Source of the DNA: Pseudomonas gingeri
GTDB lineage: Bacteria; Pseudomonadota; Gammaproteobacteria; Pseudomonadales; Pseudomonadaceae
Assembly: GCF_013385635.1 (NCBI RefSeq)
Contig: NZ_JACAPR010000007.1
Location: 341,427-405,426, forward strand
Direction: 5' to 3'
DNA: 64,000 bases
How positions within the stretch are numbered: position 1 is the first letter of the stretch; every line of letters starts with the position of its first letter. Under the pieces are notes generated by a model. The model saw only the letters and a program-made list of their open reading frames with translations. It was not told the DNA's origin and searched no databases. This document shows, piece after piece, positions 27,716 to 36,721 of this stretch. A program made the position numbers and the translations under genes.

Positions 27716-27741
27716 GACGAGGCCTCAAGGTCGAGTACATT

Positions 27742-27852
27742 GATCGTTCCCACGCTCCAGCGTGGGAATGCCTCGCTGGACGCTCCGCGTCCGCTCTGCG
27801 GGTGACGCGGAGCGTCACGGGCTGTATTCCCACGCAGAGCGTGGGAACGATC
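27742..27852. repeat. Four-hairpin dispersed repeat, copy 7
   Basis: A near-complete copy sits between the converging AraC and ETF-QO genes, only 11 bp from the ETF-QO stop codon. The left hairpin carries an extra base (CCCACGCTCCAGCGTGGG), which makes its own arms perfectly complementary. Confidence 0.87.
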
Positions 27853-27863
27853 AGGCATCGCGC

Positions 27864-29528
27864 TTACATGTTCGGGTAAGTCGGTCCGCCGGCGCCTTCC
27901 GGTGTCACCCAGGTGATGTTCTGCGCGGGGTCCTTGATGTCACAGGTCTTGCAGTGCACGCAGTTCTGGGCGTTGATCTGAAAGCGCTTCTCGCCGTCTT
28001 CCCGGGTGATCACTTCGTATACGCCGGCCGGGCAGTAGCGCTGCGCCGGTTCGTCGTACATCGGCAGGTTCTTGCCGATCGGGATGCTCGGATCCTTCAG
28101 CTTCAGGTGGCACGGCTGCTCTTCTTCATGGTTGGTACCCGAGATGAACACCGAGCTGAGTTTGTCGAAGCTCAGCTTGCCATCCGGCTTCGGATAATCG
28201 ATTTTCGTCGAGTCCTTGGCCAGCTTCAGGCAGGCGTAGTCCGGCTTGGTGTCGTGCAGGGTGAACGGCAGCTTGCCGCCCATGATGTTCTGGTCGAACC
28301 AGTTGAAGCCCGCGCCGATGATCGGGCCGAACTTGTGCATCGCCGGGCCGAAGTTGCGGCTGGCGAACAGTTCTTCGTACAGCCAGCTGGCCTTGAACGA
28401 CTCGACGTAGTTGTGCAGCTCGTCGCCACCTTCGGCACCGGCCAGCAACTTCTCGGCCACGGCTTCGGCGGCGAGCATGCCGGACTTCATCGCGGTGTGG
28501 CTGCCCTTGATCTTGGCGAAGTTCAGAGTGCCGAGGTCGCAGCCGATCAGCGCGCCGCCGTTGAAGACCATCTTCGGCAGCGAGTTCAGGCCGCCCTTGC
28601 AGATGGCGCGGGCGCCGTAGCTGATGCGCTTGCCGCCTTCCAGGTACTGGGCAAGCACCGGGTGATGCTTGAGGCGCTGGAACTCGTCGAATGGCGACAG
28701 GAAGGTGTTGCTGTAGGAGAGGTCGACGATCAGGCCGACCACCACCTGGTTGTTTTCCAGGTGATAGAGGAACGAGCCGCCGGTGTTCTCGGCGCTCATG
28801 ATGTCCAGCGGCCAGCCGGCAGTGTGGACCACCAGGCCCGGCTCGTGCTTGGCCGGATCGATTTCCCAGATTTCCTTCAGGCCGATGCCGTAGTGCTGGG
28901 CATCGGCGTCGCTGTCGAGCTTGAAGCGCGAGATCAGTTGCTTGCCGATATGCCCGCGGCAGCCTTCGGCGAACAGGGTGTACTTGCCACGCAGTTCCAT
29001 GCCGGGGGTGTACAGGCCTTCCTTCGGGTGGCCTTCACGGTCGACACCGAGGTCGCCGGTGATGATCCCGCGGACCACGCCGTTCTCGTCGAACAGTGCT
29101 TCCTGGGCGGCGAAGCCCGGGTAGATTTCCACGCCCAGGTTCTCGGCCTGCTGGGCCAGCCAGCGGCACAGGTTGCCCAGGGAGATAATGTAGTTGCCTT
29201 CGTTGTGCATGGTCTTGGGCACAAAGAAATCGGGGACCTTGGTCGAGGTCTCGCCGCTGCGCAGGACATAGATGTCGTCGCGTTTGACGGGGGTGTTCAG
29301 CGGCGCGCCGAGTGCTTTCCAGTCCGGGAACAGTTCGTTCAGGGCCCGTGGTTCGAACACCGCGCCGGAAAGGATGTGGGCGCCGACTTCGGAACCTTTT
29401 TCCACCACGCAGACGCTGATTTCCTGACCCGCTTCGGCCGCTTTCTGTTTCAGCCGGCAAGCGGCGGACAGGCCTGCGGGGCCGGCACCGACGATAACCA
29501 CGTCGAATTCCATGTATTCGCGTTCCAC
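27864..29528 (-). CDS. Electron transfer flavoprotein-ubiquinone oxidoreductase
   Basis: The 554-residue ETF-QO passes electrons from ETF to ubiquinone at the inner membrane. It has an N-terminal FAD motif VVIVGAGPAGLSAACRLKQ and a C-terminal [4Fe-4S] ferredoxin-like motif CVHCKTCDIKDP with a further Cys in YCPAGVYE. The start taken is the GTG at 29528 (reads MEREYMEFD), with GGAGAG 6 nt upstream. The ATG at 29546 lies before that site. It is divergent from etfB-etfA, its electron donors, across 561 bp containing a PsrA-like box. Confidence 0.93.
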   Translation of the reverse strand: MEREYMEFDVVIVGAGPAGLSAACRLKQKAAEAGQEISVCVVEKGSEVGAHILSGAVFEPRALNELFPDWKALGAPLNTPVKRDDIYVLRSGETSTKVPDFFVPKTMHNEGNYIISLGNLCRWLAQQAENLGVEIYPGFAAQEALFDENGVVRGIITGDLGVDREGHPKEGLYTPGMELRGKYTLFAEGCRGHIGKQLISRFKLDSDADAQHYGIGLKEIWEIDPAKHEPGLVVHTAGWPLDIMSAENTGGSFLYHLENNQVVVGLIVDLSYSNTFLSPFDEFQRLKHHPVLAQYLEGGKRISYGARAICKGGLNSLPKMVFNGGALIGCDLGTLNFAKIKGSHTAMKSGMLAAEAVAEKLLAGAEGGDELHNYVESFKASWLYEELFASRNFGPAMHKFGPIIGAGFNWFDQNIMGGKLPFTLHDTKPDYACLKLAKDSTKIDYPKPDGKLSFDKLSSVFISGTNHEEEQPCHLKLKDPSIPIGKNLPMYDEPAQRYCPAGVYEVITREDGEKRFQINAQNCVHCKTCDIKDPAQNITWVTPEGAGGPTYPNM

Positions 29529-29685
29529 AGACTCTCTCCTACTCAAGGCTCAACAGTTTTTTCTAATGGTGGAGGTTTGGTGTCGCGCTCCAGTATTCCT
29601 GCTCCCCATCGGGAAGAGGATCACGGATGAGACATCTTTCTCTCTAGGCGGCGCATTATATCTACACCACCACCAGCGTCCAATA

Positions 29686-29699
29686 CAAACGTTTGTTTG
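29686..29699. promoter_or_regulatory. PsrA-like operator (CAAAC-N4-GTTTG) upstream of ETF-QO
   Basis: CAAACGTTTGTTTG fits the published pseudomonad PsrA consensus (G/C)AAAC-N2-4-GTTT(G/C). It lies 158 bp upstream of the ETF-QO start and 391 bp upstream of etfB. PsrA is a TetR-family regulator released by long-chain fatty acids, so this site would tie ETF dehydrogenase expression to fatty acid oxidation. Confidence 0.65.
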
Positions 29700-29915
29700 A
29701 ATTCGCTGGAAGCCAGATAAATCAAAGTAGCGCGGCTTATGACTGGCCATTTTGCCGTATTGACCGGAATAGGCGTTCCGGTCAAGATACGGGCGGTTTT
29801 GCGTTCGCCGTAGGCTAAACGCGGCCCGCAGGAGTACGTCCAAAGACAGGACGAAGGCAACGAAAGTGAAGTGACACGTCATTTTGGCGCGGAGTTTACA
29901 CGTCCACCGGGTTCG

Positions 29916-29929
29916 TGACTGCACAGTCA
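29916..29929. promoter_or_regulatory. TGACT-N4-AGTCA palindrome upstream of etfB
   Basis: TGACTGCACAGTCA, 160 bp before the etfB start, is one of three intergenic sites of the same form in this window (others at 36306 and 51005). The 561-bp ETF-QO/etfB gap otherwise shows no open frame. It also holds a direct repeat of ACACGTC near 29875-29903. Confidence 0.45.
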
Positions 29930-30089
29930 CGTCGGACGGACGGTCGTAAATCGGAAAAAGTCAGTCTTTCGGGCCGCTGTCGGCGTTTTTGGAGGTGCCC
30001 TTGAGCTTCTGATTAGAGGCATGTGCCGATGAGCATCAACCGCCGGGCTAGGCCGGGCGACTTTCTTTTCACCGGAGAGTGAGGAATCC

Positions 30090-30839
30090 ATGAAGGTTCT
30101 TGTAGCTGTCAAACGCGTTGTCGATTACAACGTCAAGGTTCGCGTCAAGGCGGACAATTCCGGCGTAGACCTCGCCAACGTCAAGATGTCGATGAACCCC
30201 TTCTGCGAAATCGCAGTGGAAGAAGCGGTACGCCTGAAAGAAAAAGGCGTGGCCACTGAAATCGTCGTCGTCTCCGTCGGCCCGTCCACCGCTCAGGAGC
30301 AACTGCGTACCGCGCTGGCCCTGGGTGCCGACCGCGCCATCCTGGTCGAATCGGCTGAAGAGCTGACCTCCCTGGCCGTGGCCAAGCTGCTCAAGGCTGT
30401 CGTCGACAAGGAACAGCCACAGCTGGTGATCCTCGGCAAGCAGGCCATCGACAGCGACAACAACCAGACTGGCCAGATGCTGGCGGCCCTGAGCGGCTAC
30501 GCCCAAGGCACCTTCGCTTCGAAAGTCGAAGTGTCGGGCGACAAGGTTGCCGTGACCCGCGAAATCGACGGCGGCCTGCAGACCGTTTCGTTGAGCCTGC
30601 CGGCCATCGTCACTACCGACCTGCGTTTGAACGAGCCGCGTTATGCGTCTCTGCCGAACATCATGAAAGCCAAGAAGAAGCCGCTTGAAACGCTGACTCC
30701 GGATGCTTTGGGCGTTTCCACCGCCTCCACCAACAAGACCCTGAAAGTCGAAGCGCCGGCTGCTCGCAGCGCGGGCATCAAGGTCAAGTCGGTTGCAGAA
30801 CTGGTCGAGAAACTGAAAAACGAAGCGAAGGTAATCTGA
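30090..30839 (+). CDS. etfB: Electron transfer flavoprotein beta subunit
   Basis: The 249-residue ETF beta subunit begins [20 protein letters not shown] and carries the signature [22 protein letters not shown] and the AMP-binding region [13 protein letters not shown]. With EtfA it shuttles electrons from acyl-CoA and related dehydrogenases to ETF-QO. The etfB and etfA coding regions are separated by one base. GGAGAGTGAGGAATCC precedes the ATG. Confidence 0.96.
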   Translation: MKVLVAVKRVVDYNVKVRVKADNSGVDLANVKMSMNPFCEIAVEEAVRLKEKGVATEIVVVSVGPSTAQEQLRTALALGADRAILVESAEELTSLAVAKLLKAVVDKEQPQLVILGKQAIDSDNNQTGQMLAALSGYAQGTFASKVEVSGDKVAVTREIDGGLQTVSLSLPAIVTTDLRLNEPRYASLPNIMKAKKKPLETLTPDALGVSTASTNKTLKVEAPAARSAGIKVKSVAELVEKLKNEAKVI

Positions 30840-30840
30840 T

Positions 30841-31770
30841 ATGACTATCTTGGTAATCGCCGAACACGACAACAAGGTCGTGGCTCCGGCCACCCTGAAC
30901 ACCGTTGCCGCCGCTGTCAAAATCGGTGGCGACATTCACGTGCTGGTTGCGGGCTCGGGCGCTGGCGCCGTGGCTGAAGCCGCCGCGAAAATCGCCGGTG
31001 TGTCGAAAGTACTGGTGGCTGACAACGCCGCCTACGCGCACCAGTTGCCGGAAAACGTTGCTCCTCTGGTGGCAGAACTGGGCAAGGGCTACAGCCACAT
31101 CCTGGCCGCCGCCACGTCCAACGGCAAGAACATCCTGCCGCGCGTTGCTGCTGCGCTGGACGTCGACCAGCTCTCCGAGATCATCTCGGTGGAAAGCGCC
31201 GATACCTTCAAGCGTCCTATCTATGCCGGTAACGCCATTGCCACCGTGCAGTCCACTGCTTCGGTCAAAGTGATCACCGTGCGTGCCACCGGTTTCGACC
31301 CGGTTGCCGCGGAAGGTGGTTCGGCTGCCGTTGAAGCCGTTGGCGCGGTGCATGACGCTGGCAAATCGTCGTTCGTCGGCGAAGAACTGGCCAAGTCCGA
31401 CCGTCCTGAGCTGACCGCCGCCAAGATCGTCGTCTCCGGCGGCCGTGGCATGCAGAACGGCGACAACTTCAAGCACCTGTACGCCCTGGCCGACAAGCTG
31501 GGTGCCGCGGTCGGCGCTTCCCGCGCCGCCGTCGACGCCGGTTTCGTGCCGAACGACATGCAGGTCGGCCAGACCGGCAAGATCGTCGCGCCACAGCTGT
31601 ACATCGCCGTCGGTATCTCCGGCGCGATCCAGCACCTGGCCGGCATGAAGGACTCCAAGGTGATCGTCGCGATCAACAAGGACGAAGAGGCACCGATCTT
31701 CCAGGTGGCCGACTACGGCCTGGTCGCGGACCTGTTCGAAGCCGTACCCGAGCTGGAGAAGCTGGTCTGA
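30841..31770 (+). CDS. etfA: Electron transfer flavoprotein alpha subunit
   Basis: The 309-residue FAD-binding subunit has the C-terminal ETF-alpha signature around [17 protein letters not shown], followed by [20 protein letters not shown], and [14 protein letters not shown] earlier. It forms the heterodimer with EtfB and is followed within 25 bp by a strong terminator, so the operon is etfBA only. Confidence 0.96.
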   Translation: MTILVIAEHDNKVVAPATLNTVAAAVKIGGDIHVLVAGSGAGAVAEAAAKIAGVSKVLVADNAAYAHQLPENVAPLVAELGKGYSHILAAATSNGKNILPRVAAALDVDQLSEIISVESADTFKRPIYAGNAIATVQSTASVKVITVRATGFDPVAAEGGSAAVEAVGAVHDAGKSSFVGEELAKSDRPELTAAKIVVSGGRGMQNGDNFKHLYALADKLGAAVGASRAAVDAGFVPNDMQVGQTGKIVAPQLYIAVGISGAIQHLAGMKDSKVIVAINKDEEAPIFQVADYGLVADLFEAVPELEKLV

Positions 31771-31792
31771 TCCAGCGACTTCACTTATAAAA

Positions 31793-31821
31793 GAGCCCGG
31801 CCTTCTGGCCGGGTTTTTTTT
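31793..31821 (+). terminator. Rho-independent terminator of etfBA
   Basis: A 7-bp GC stem, CCCGGCC-TTCT-GGCCGGG (31796-31813), is followed by eight T residues, 26 bp after the etfA stop. Confidence 0.95.
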
Positions 31822-31847
31822 GCGAATTTTTTTGCCGAACGTCCCCT

Positions 31848-31938
31848 TGTGGGAGCCGGCTTGCCGGCGATTGCGATAGGGCAGTCGATATCATCGTTGC
31901 CTGATCAACCGTGATCGCCGGCAAACCGGCTCCTACAG
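31848..31938. repeat. REP doublet downstream of the etfA terminator
   Basis: TGTGGGAGCCGGCTTGCCGG and GCCGGCAAACCGGCTCCTAC are inverted around a ~45-bp spacer. The doublet ends 26 bp before the next gene, so it overlaps or abuts that gene's promoter region. Confidence 0.84.
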
Positions 31939-31963
31939 GAGGGGCGAACAGGAGAACTGTGCC

Positions 31964-32785
31964 ATGGACGTGCTTCGCGTCGTTGCGTCATCACTGCTGT
32001 TGGGGCTGTTTGCGCTGCCCGCACCGGCGTTTGCCGTGGGCAAATGCGAACGCCTGATCGTCACCGGCAGCCCGGATGCGCCGCCGTACCTGTGGCGCGA
32101 CCCCGAGGATCCGGTGCATCTGATCGGCGCCAGCGCCGACCTGTTGCGCCAGGTCGGCAGCGAACTGGGGCTCAAGGTCGAGGTGCTGTATGGCGGCAAG
32201 CGCTCCCAGGCCCAGGAGGAAGTACGCAGCGGACGCATGGACCTGCTGGTGGACGCGCCGATTGCCCTCAATGAACTGGATTCGCTGGACTACATCCACC
32301 CGGCGCTGGTGCAGAACGACTACCTGGTCTGGACCCGTAACGATTCGACACTGGTCTACAACACCGCCACCGACCTGCACGGCTACACTGGCGCCGTCTC
32401 GCAAAAGGCGCGGATGACCCAGCCGTTCGTGGCGTTCACCAAGCAACAGCTGACGTTGCAATACACCCCGGCCTTGCCCCAGGCATTCCACAAACTGCTG
32501 CTGGGCGAGGTGGACTATGTCCTGGCCGGGCGTTATGCCGGCATGGTCACCACCCAGAGCCTGGGCATGGCCAAGGACCTGGGTCCGCGGGCGCAACCGG
32601 TCGATCAGCCCGGTTTGTTCCTGGCCGTCTCCCACAACTCGGCCTGCAATGACGCCTGGTTGCGCGGACAGTTGGCGAAAAAGATGACAGAATTGCCCGC
32701 TTCCGGCCTGACCGAGGCCGTGTTGCAACGCAATCTGGAGCGTTGGAAGGCGCAGCTCCAACCGGTCAGCGCCCCAAAACAGTAG
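31964..32785 (+). CDS. Periplasmic amino-acid-binding-like protein (SBP_bac_3 fold)
   Basis: The 273-residue protein has a Sec signal peptide (LPAPAFA-VGK). The mature domain resembles family-3 solute-binding proteins: a first-lobe segment PPYLWRDPEDPVHLIGASADLLRQ and the characteristic RMDLLVDAPIALNE. No permease or ATPase is adjacent, and it is followed 9 bp later by two lipoprotein genes. It is probably an orphan binding protein or sensory domain rather than a transporter part. The ligand is unknown. Confidence 0.75.
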   Translation: MDVLRVVASSLLLGLFALPAPAFAVGKCERLIVTGSPDAPPYLWRDPEDPVHLIGASADLLRQVGSELGLKVEVLYGGKRSQAQEEVRSGRMDLLVDAPIALNELDSLDYIHPALVQNDYLVWTRNDSTLVYNTATDLHGYTGAVSQKARMTQPFVAFTKQQLTLQYTPALPQAFHKLLLGEVDYVLAGRYAGMVTTQSLGMAKDLGPRAQPVDQPGLFLAVSHNSACNDAWLRGQLAKKMTELPASGLTEAVLQRNLERWKAQLQPVSAPKQ

Positions 32786-32794
32786 GAATTTCTT

Positions 32795-33151
32795 TTGAGT
32801 ATTCGACCTCTATTCGCTGTCCTGGCCGTTGTGGCTCTGGCGGGCTGCGCAGCCGATCCGGCGCCGAATGAACAAATGCGTCTCACCGAGCGCGCCCTTG
32901 AACAGGCACGGGCGGTAGGTGCCAAGGCTGACGATGTCGCCGAACTGAAACTGGCCGAGGGCAAGTTCGAACGCGCCCAATCCGACATGGCCGACCAATC
33001 CTTCAAGAAAGCCCGCATGCGCGCCGAGCAGGCTGAACTCGATGCGCGCCTGGCCGAAGCCCAGGTGCTGACCGAGAAAAGCCAGGAACAACTGAAGGTG
33101 CTCAATACCCGCATCACGCGCTTGCGCAAGCAATTGGGGGACGCGCAATGA
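32795..33151 (+). CDS. DUF4398-type coiled-coil lipoprotein
   Basis: This 118-residue protein starts at a TTG (32795) with AGGAA upstream. A lipobox (VALAGC) follows the short hydrophobic signal, so it should be lipid-anchored. The rest is an Ala/Glu/Gln-rich helix (EQARAVGAKADDVAELKLAE and onward) predicted to form a coiled coil. It overlaps the OmpA-like lipoprotein gene by 4 nt; the pair is a recurring pseudomonad arrangement of unknown function. Confidence 0.8.
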   Translation: MSIRPLFAVLAVVALAGCAADPAPNEQMRLTERALEQARAVGAKADDVAELKLAEGKFERAQSDMADQSFKKARMRAEQAELDARLAEAQVLTEKSQEQLKVLNTRITRLRKQLGDAQ

Positions 33152-33963
33152 TCTATCCGAGCCGAATGGTCGGCGGCCTGCTGGTGTTGGCCTGCGCCAG
33201 TCTGTATGGCTGTGCCGGCCAGCAATCCAGTGACGCGGCCCTGCAGCAGGCTTCGGCCAGCTTCCAGAAGGTCAAGGAAGACACCAACGTGCTGCGCATC
33301 GCGCCCAAGGACGTGATTCGCGCCGGTGAGTCGCTGGCCCGCGCGGATCGGCTGTCCAGCTACTGGGGCAGCAGCGCTGACGTGGTGCACTACGCCTATC
33401 TGAGCGAGCGTTATTCGCAGATCGCCCGCGAGCACACCGAGCAGGTGCTCAACCAGGAACGTGCCGCCAAGCTGGAGCTGGAGCGCCAGCGCCTGCAACT
33501 GGCCCTGCGCGAATCCAAGTTGCTCAGCGTGCAGCAGCAGGGCAAGTGGGTGGAAGAACAGATCAACAGCCTGACCAGCATTCAGGCCGATCGCGGCCTG
33601 GTCATGACCCTGGGGGATGTGCTGTTCGATACCGGCGAGGCGGAACTGCAGAACTCGGCCAATCGCACGGTACTCAAGCTGGTGCAGTTCCTGCAGCTTA
33701 ACCCGCGGCGGGTAGTGCGGATCGAAGGCTATACGGATAACACCGGCGACAAGGACTTCAACCTGCAGTTGTCCCGCGATCGCGCGCAGTCGGTGGCCGA
33801 TGTGCTGGTGGACCTGGGCATCGACGAGAAGCGTATCCAGGTCGAGGGTTATGGCGACCAGTACCCGATCGATGTGAACGCCACGGAACGGGGCAGGGCG
33901 CAGAACCGTCGGGTGGAGATCGTCTTCTCCGACGAGAAGGGCCAGCTCGGCGCGGCGCGTTAA
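33148..33963 (+). CDS. OmpA-family outer-membrane lipoprotein
   Basis: The 271-residue protein has a lipobox (ASLYGC) at the N-terminus and a helical central region (~40-150). A C-terminal OmpA peptidoglycan-binding domain follows: DVLFDTGEAEL, IEGYTDNTGDKDFNLQLSRDRA, and GYGDQYPIDVNATERGRAQN with the DAP-binding Asp and Arg. It likely tethers the outer membrane to the cell wall. Translational overlap with the upstream coiled-coil lipoprotein suggests a complex. Confidence 0.9.
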   Translation: MIYPSRMVGGLLVLACASLYGCAGQQSSDAALQQASASFQKVKEDTNVLRIAPKDVIRAGESLARADRLSSYWGSSADVVHYAYLSERYSQIAREHTEQVLNQERAAKLELERQRLQLALRESKLLSVQQQGKWVEEQINSLTSIQADRGLVMTLGDVLFDTGEAELQNSANRTVLKLVQFLQLNPRRVVRIEGYTDNTGDKDFNLQLSRDRAQSVADVLVDLGIDEKRIQVEGYGDQYPIDVNATERGRAQNRRVEIVFSDEKGQLGAAR

Positions 33964-33985
33964 GCCTCGATCCCGTTGGAAGACA

Positions 33986-34016
33986 AACCCGGTATCCGCA
34001 AGGTGCCGGGTTTTTT
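33986..34016 (+). terminator. Rho-independent terminator after the OmpA-like gene
   Basis: ACCCGG and CCGGGT arms around a ~13-nt loop are followed by six T residues, 23 bp after the stop codon. Confidence 0.85.
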
Positions 34017-34093
34017 CATGCCCCGATAAGCGAAAAGCCCGTCTGTGCCCGTACAGTTTTGCTTCTCTTGTCACTGTATTGTCGACTATTGTA

Positions 34094-34122
34094 GAAACTG
34101 TGCCAGTACACTTTGAAACTGT
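34094..34122. promoter_or_regulatory. Direct repeats upstream of the MocR regulator
   Basis: GAAACTGT(G/T)CC occurs at 34094 and again at 34115, a 21-bp period (two helical turns). An inverted relative, ACAGTTTTGC, is at 34053. MocR/GabR/PdxR proteins bind such phased direct repeats, so this may be the autoregulatory site of the gene starting at 34177. Confidence 0.55.
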
Positions 34123-34176
34123 TCCGGTATCGTTGTTTCCAAGAATAAAAATGCCGTTGAAACCGAGTGCTGCTTC

Positions 34177-35619
34177 ATGACCAATCTATTGCTCTACCAA
34201 CGTATTGCGCAGCAGCTGGCCGAGGATATCCGCCGGGGTGTCTATCAGCCGGGCGAGCGGGTGCCTTCGGTACGCAAGATGAGCTCGCAGCTCAATGTCA
34301 GCCATGCAACGGTGTTGCAGGCCTATGCCAACCTGGAAGACCAGGGGTTGATCCGTGCCCGTCCGCAATCGGGCTACTACGTTCACCAGACCCCCGCGCT
34401 GACCGCGCCGACGCCGGATATCGCTCGGGTCGAGCGGCCGGGGCTGGTCACCCGCAGCAGCATTATCCAGCAGGTGCTGGTCGAGTCCCGCCGTGAAGGG
34501 GTATTTCCCTTTGGCGCGGCCACGCCGTCGGTGGATTACCTGCCGGTGCGGGCGCTGCACCAGCAACTGGCCAAGGTCACACGGTTTCATAGCCCACGAG
34601 CCTTCAGCTACATGTTCAGTCCCGGCTTCGAGCCGCTGCGGCGCCAGGTGGCGATTCGCATGCGCGATGCCGGCGTGGTGGTCGATCCCTCGGAAGTGGT
34701 GATCACCCACGGCTGCGTGGATGCGCTGCAGATGTCGCTGCGGGTGCTGACCCGTCCCGGCGATCTGATCGCCGCCGAATCGCCGACCTATTACGGCTTG
34801 CTGCAACTGGCCGACCTGCTGGGTTTGAAGGTCATCGAGATCCCCAGCGATCCGGCCACCGGCATGAGCCTGGAGGCCCTGCAACTGGCGGCCAACCAGT
34901 GGTCGATCAAGGCCCTGGTGCTGACCACGCGGCTGAGCAACCCGCTGGGCGGGACCATGCCCGAGGAGCGGCAGAAACAATTGCTGCGCCTGGCTTCGGA
35001 CTTCGATATCCAGATCGTCGAGGACGATATCTACGGCGAGCTGATGTTCGAGGTCGGGCGCACCAAGGCCCTCAAGGCCTACGATCGGCTGGACCGGGTG
35101 ATCTATTGTTCGAGCTTCTCCAAGACGTTGTCGCCCGGCGTGCGGATCGGCTGGGTGATCGCCGGCAAGTTCCAGCAGGAAATCCAGCGCCTGCAGACCT
35201 TCAGCACCCATTCGGCGTGCAGCGTCACGCAGATGGGCGTGGCGGCCTATCTGGAAAATGGCGGTTATGACCGGCATCTGCGCTACATCCGTCAGGAGTA
35301 TCGCAAGAATCTCAGCGCCTTCCAGCTGGCGGTGCAGCAGTATTTTCCCGAAGGGACGCAGATGACCCGGCCGACCGGCGGTTTCATTCTCTGGGTCAGC
35401 CTGCCGGGGCGGGTCAATACCCAGGAACTGCACGTGCGGGCGCTGCAACAGGGCATCAGCATCGCGCCGGGACTGATCTTCAGTAACACCGAGCAGTTCA
35501 ATCACTGTATCCGCCTCAACTGCGGGATTCCGTGGAATCGCGAGGCCGAACGGGCACTGATGACCCTCGGCATGCTGGCCAGCCAGCTCTGTCAGGAAAC
35601 CGCCGCCGGGCTGTTCTGA
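34177..35619 (+). CDS. MocR-type regulator: GntR helix-turn-helix fused to aminotransferase fold
   Basis: The 480-residue protein has an N-terminal GntR winged helix (residues ~1-75; ERVPSVRKMSSQLNVSHATV). A fold-type-I PLP aminotransferase domain follows, with the PLP lysine in SSFSKTLSPGVRIGW and VEDDIYGEL carrying the cofactor Asp. Such proteins usually sense PLP plus an amine and control an adjacent metabolic gene. Here the flanking genes (OmpA-like lipoprotein and a basic hypothetical protein) give no obvious target. The name aminotransferase alone would be misleading. Confidence 0.88.
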   Translation: MTNLLLYQRIAQQLAEDIRRGVYQPGERVPSVRKMSSQLNVSHATVLQAYANLEDQGLIRARPQSGYYVHQTPALTAPTPDIARVERPGLVTRSSIIQQVLVESRREGVFPFGAATPSVDYLPVRALHQQLAKVTRFHSPRAFSYMFSPGFEPLRRQVAIRMRDAGVVVDPSEVVITHGCVDALQMSLRVLTRPGDLIAAESPTYYGLLQLADLLGLKVIEIPSDPATGMSLEALQLAANQWSIKALVLTTRLSNPLGGTMPEERQKQLLRLASDFDIQIVEDDIYGELMFEVGRTKALKAYDRLDRVIYCSSFSKTLSPGVRIGWVIAGKFQQEIQRLQTFSTHSACSVTQMGVAAYLENGGYDRHLRYIRQEYRKNLSAFQLAVQQYFPEGTQMTRPTGGFILWVSLPGRVNTQELHVRALQQGISIAPGLIFSNTEQFNHCIRLNCGIPWNREAERALMTLGMLASQLCQETAAGLF

Positions 35620-35758
35620 TGCCCATTGCCCGGGACGCCGCCAGCGGCTGTTCCCGGGACCGGGGAGTGGTTGTACGAACTCTTTACTTCTCCTTACTTG
35701 TCTTCAACTGCTCAACAAGCGAGCATATGTCCCCTCTGTTGTTTATGCCGTAGAGCTT

Positions 35759-36274
35759 ATGAACGCCACTTTCCCTGCGCGCCTGCTGTTGATTGCCTTG
35801 CTGACCAGCCTGAGTGCTGGCGGTTCGGCAATGGTGCAGGCCCAGGAAGTGTCTTCAGCCAGGAGTTCGACGGCGACCGGGGCTTCCACCGCGGCAAAAT
35901 CGACGGGCACGGTCAGGAAGGCCGCTGCGCCGCAAAAGAAATCCGCGCCGAAAAAGGCCGCCCCGGTGAAAAGGCGCGCGCCTGTCGCGTCGAAGTCCAA
36001 GCCGGCCAGTGAGGTGGTGAAGACCCGACTGCCACCGGCCAAGCTGGACCTGAGCCTGCCCCAGGACCTGGTCAACAAGATGCAGCCGGTGGGTACTGTG
36101 CCGCTGTCCAAGAGTCGACCGTTGCTGCCGCAGATGTTCGGTGAGAAACCACCGGGCCAGACACCGTTTCAACTCAACGGCCGATTGCTGAGCAATGAAA
36201 TGGACCTGCAGTTGCGCAACGAGAGTCGCCGGGAAGTGGAAGGCGCGGCCCTGGATTTCGAGTTCAAGCAGTAG
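35759..36274 (+). CDS. Hypothetical secreted Lys/Ala-rich protein
   Basis: The 171-residue protein has a signal peptide (ends near MVQAQE) and a low-complexity basic segment (AAPQKKSAPKKAAPVKRRAP, residues ~55-80). A more ordered C-terminus contains LDLSLPQDLVNKMQP and LNGRLLSNEMDLQLRNE. Basic Ala/Lys repeats in this sort of protein often cause wrong annotation as translation factor IF-2; there is no GTPase motif. It begins 139 bp after the MocR stop. Function is not recognised. Confidence 0.7.
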   Translation: MNATFPARLLLIALLTSLSAGGSAMVQAQEVSSARSSTATGASTAAKSTGTVRKAAAPQKKSAPKKAAPVKRRAPVASKSKPASEVVKTRLPPAKLDLSLPQDLVNKMQPVGTVPLSKSRPLLPQMFGEKPPGQTPFQLNGRLLSNEMDLQLRNESRREVEGAALDFEFKQ

Positions 36275-36305
36275 ATCCCTTCGTTCGGTCATGACACTTC
36301 GTCGG

Positions 36306-36319
36306 TGACTGATCAGTCA
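36306..36319. promoter_or_regulatory. TGACT-N4-AGTCA palindrome upstream of the YkgJ-type gene
   Basis: TGACTGATCAGTCA is a perfect 14-bp palindrome, 105 bp before the next gene start. It belongs to the same motif family as the sites at 29916 and 51005. Confidence 0.5.
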
Positions 36320-36423
36320 TATACCTTGTCATTGAAAAACAATTGTGCGACCAATTTTAAACAGCCGTTTTAGCGGTTACTCTGTCTTCCACACACCGTG
36401 CCAGTTGCGAGGAGCGTGTCGTC

Positions 36424-36678
36424 ATGAACTGCCGTGAAGGTTGTGGCGCCTGTTGCATTGCTCCTTCCATCAGCTCGCCGTTGCCAGGCATGCCCGACGG
36501 CAAGCCGGCCGGAGAACGTTGCCTGCATCTCTCGGTCGAACACCTGTGCGAGTTGTTCGGCAAGCCTGAGCGACCCGCCGTATGCGGCGGTTTCAAGGCC
36601 GATCCCGAGGTGTGTGGCGATAGTCGTGAAGAAGCCATCCGCCTGATCGGCTGGTGGGAGGAAATGACGGCGGCTTGA
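36424..36678 (+). CDS. YkgJ-family cysteine cluster protein
   Basis: This short 84-residue protein has the conserved cysteine pattern CREGCGACC near the start, GERCLHL, and VCGGFKADPEVCG, consistent with metal (Zn or Fe-S) binding. YkgJ/CxxCxxCC proteins are widespread but have no firm biochemical role. It is 43 bp upstream of a START-domain gene on the same strand, possibly one transcript. Confidence 0.85.
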   Translation: MNCREGCGACCIAPSISSPLPGMPDGKPAGERCLHLSVEHLCELFGKPERPAVCGGFKADPEVCGDSREEAIRLIGWWEEMTAA

Positions 36679-36721
36679 GGTGTGTTCAATGAACGGAACT
36701 TCAACAATAAGGAATAAAACA

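Noticed and set aside
35759..36274. Translation initiation factor IF-2 fragment
   Set aside because: Only the Ala/Lys-rich composition is similar; there is a signal peptide and no GTP-binding motif.
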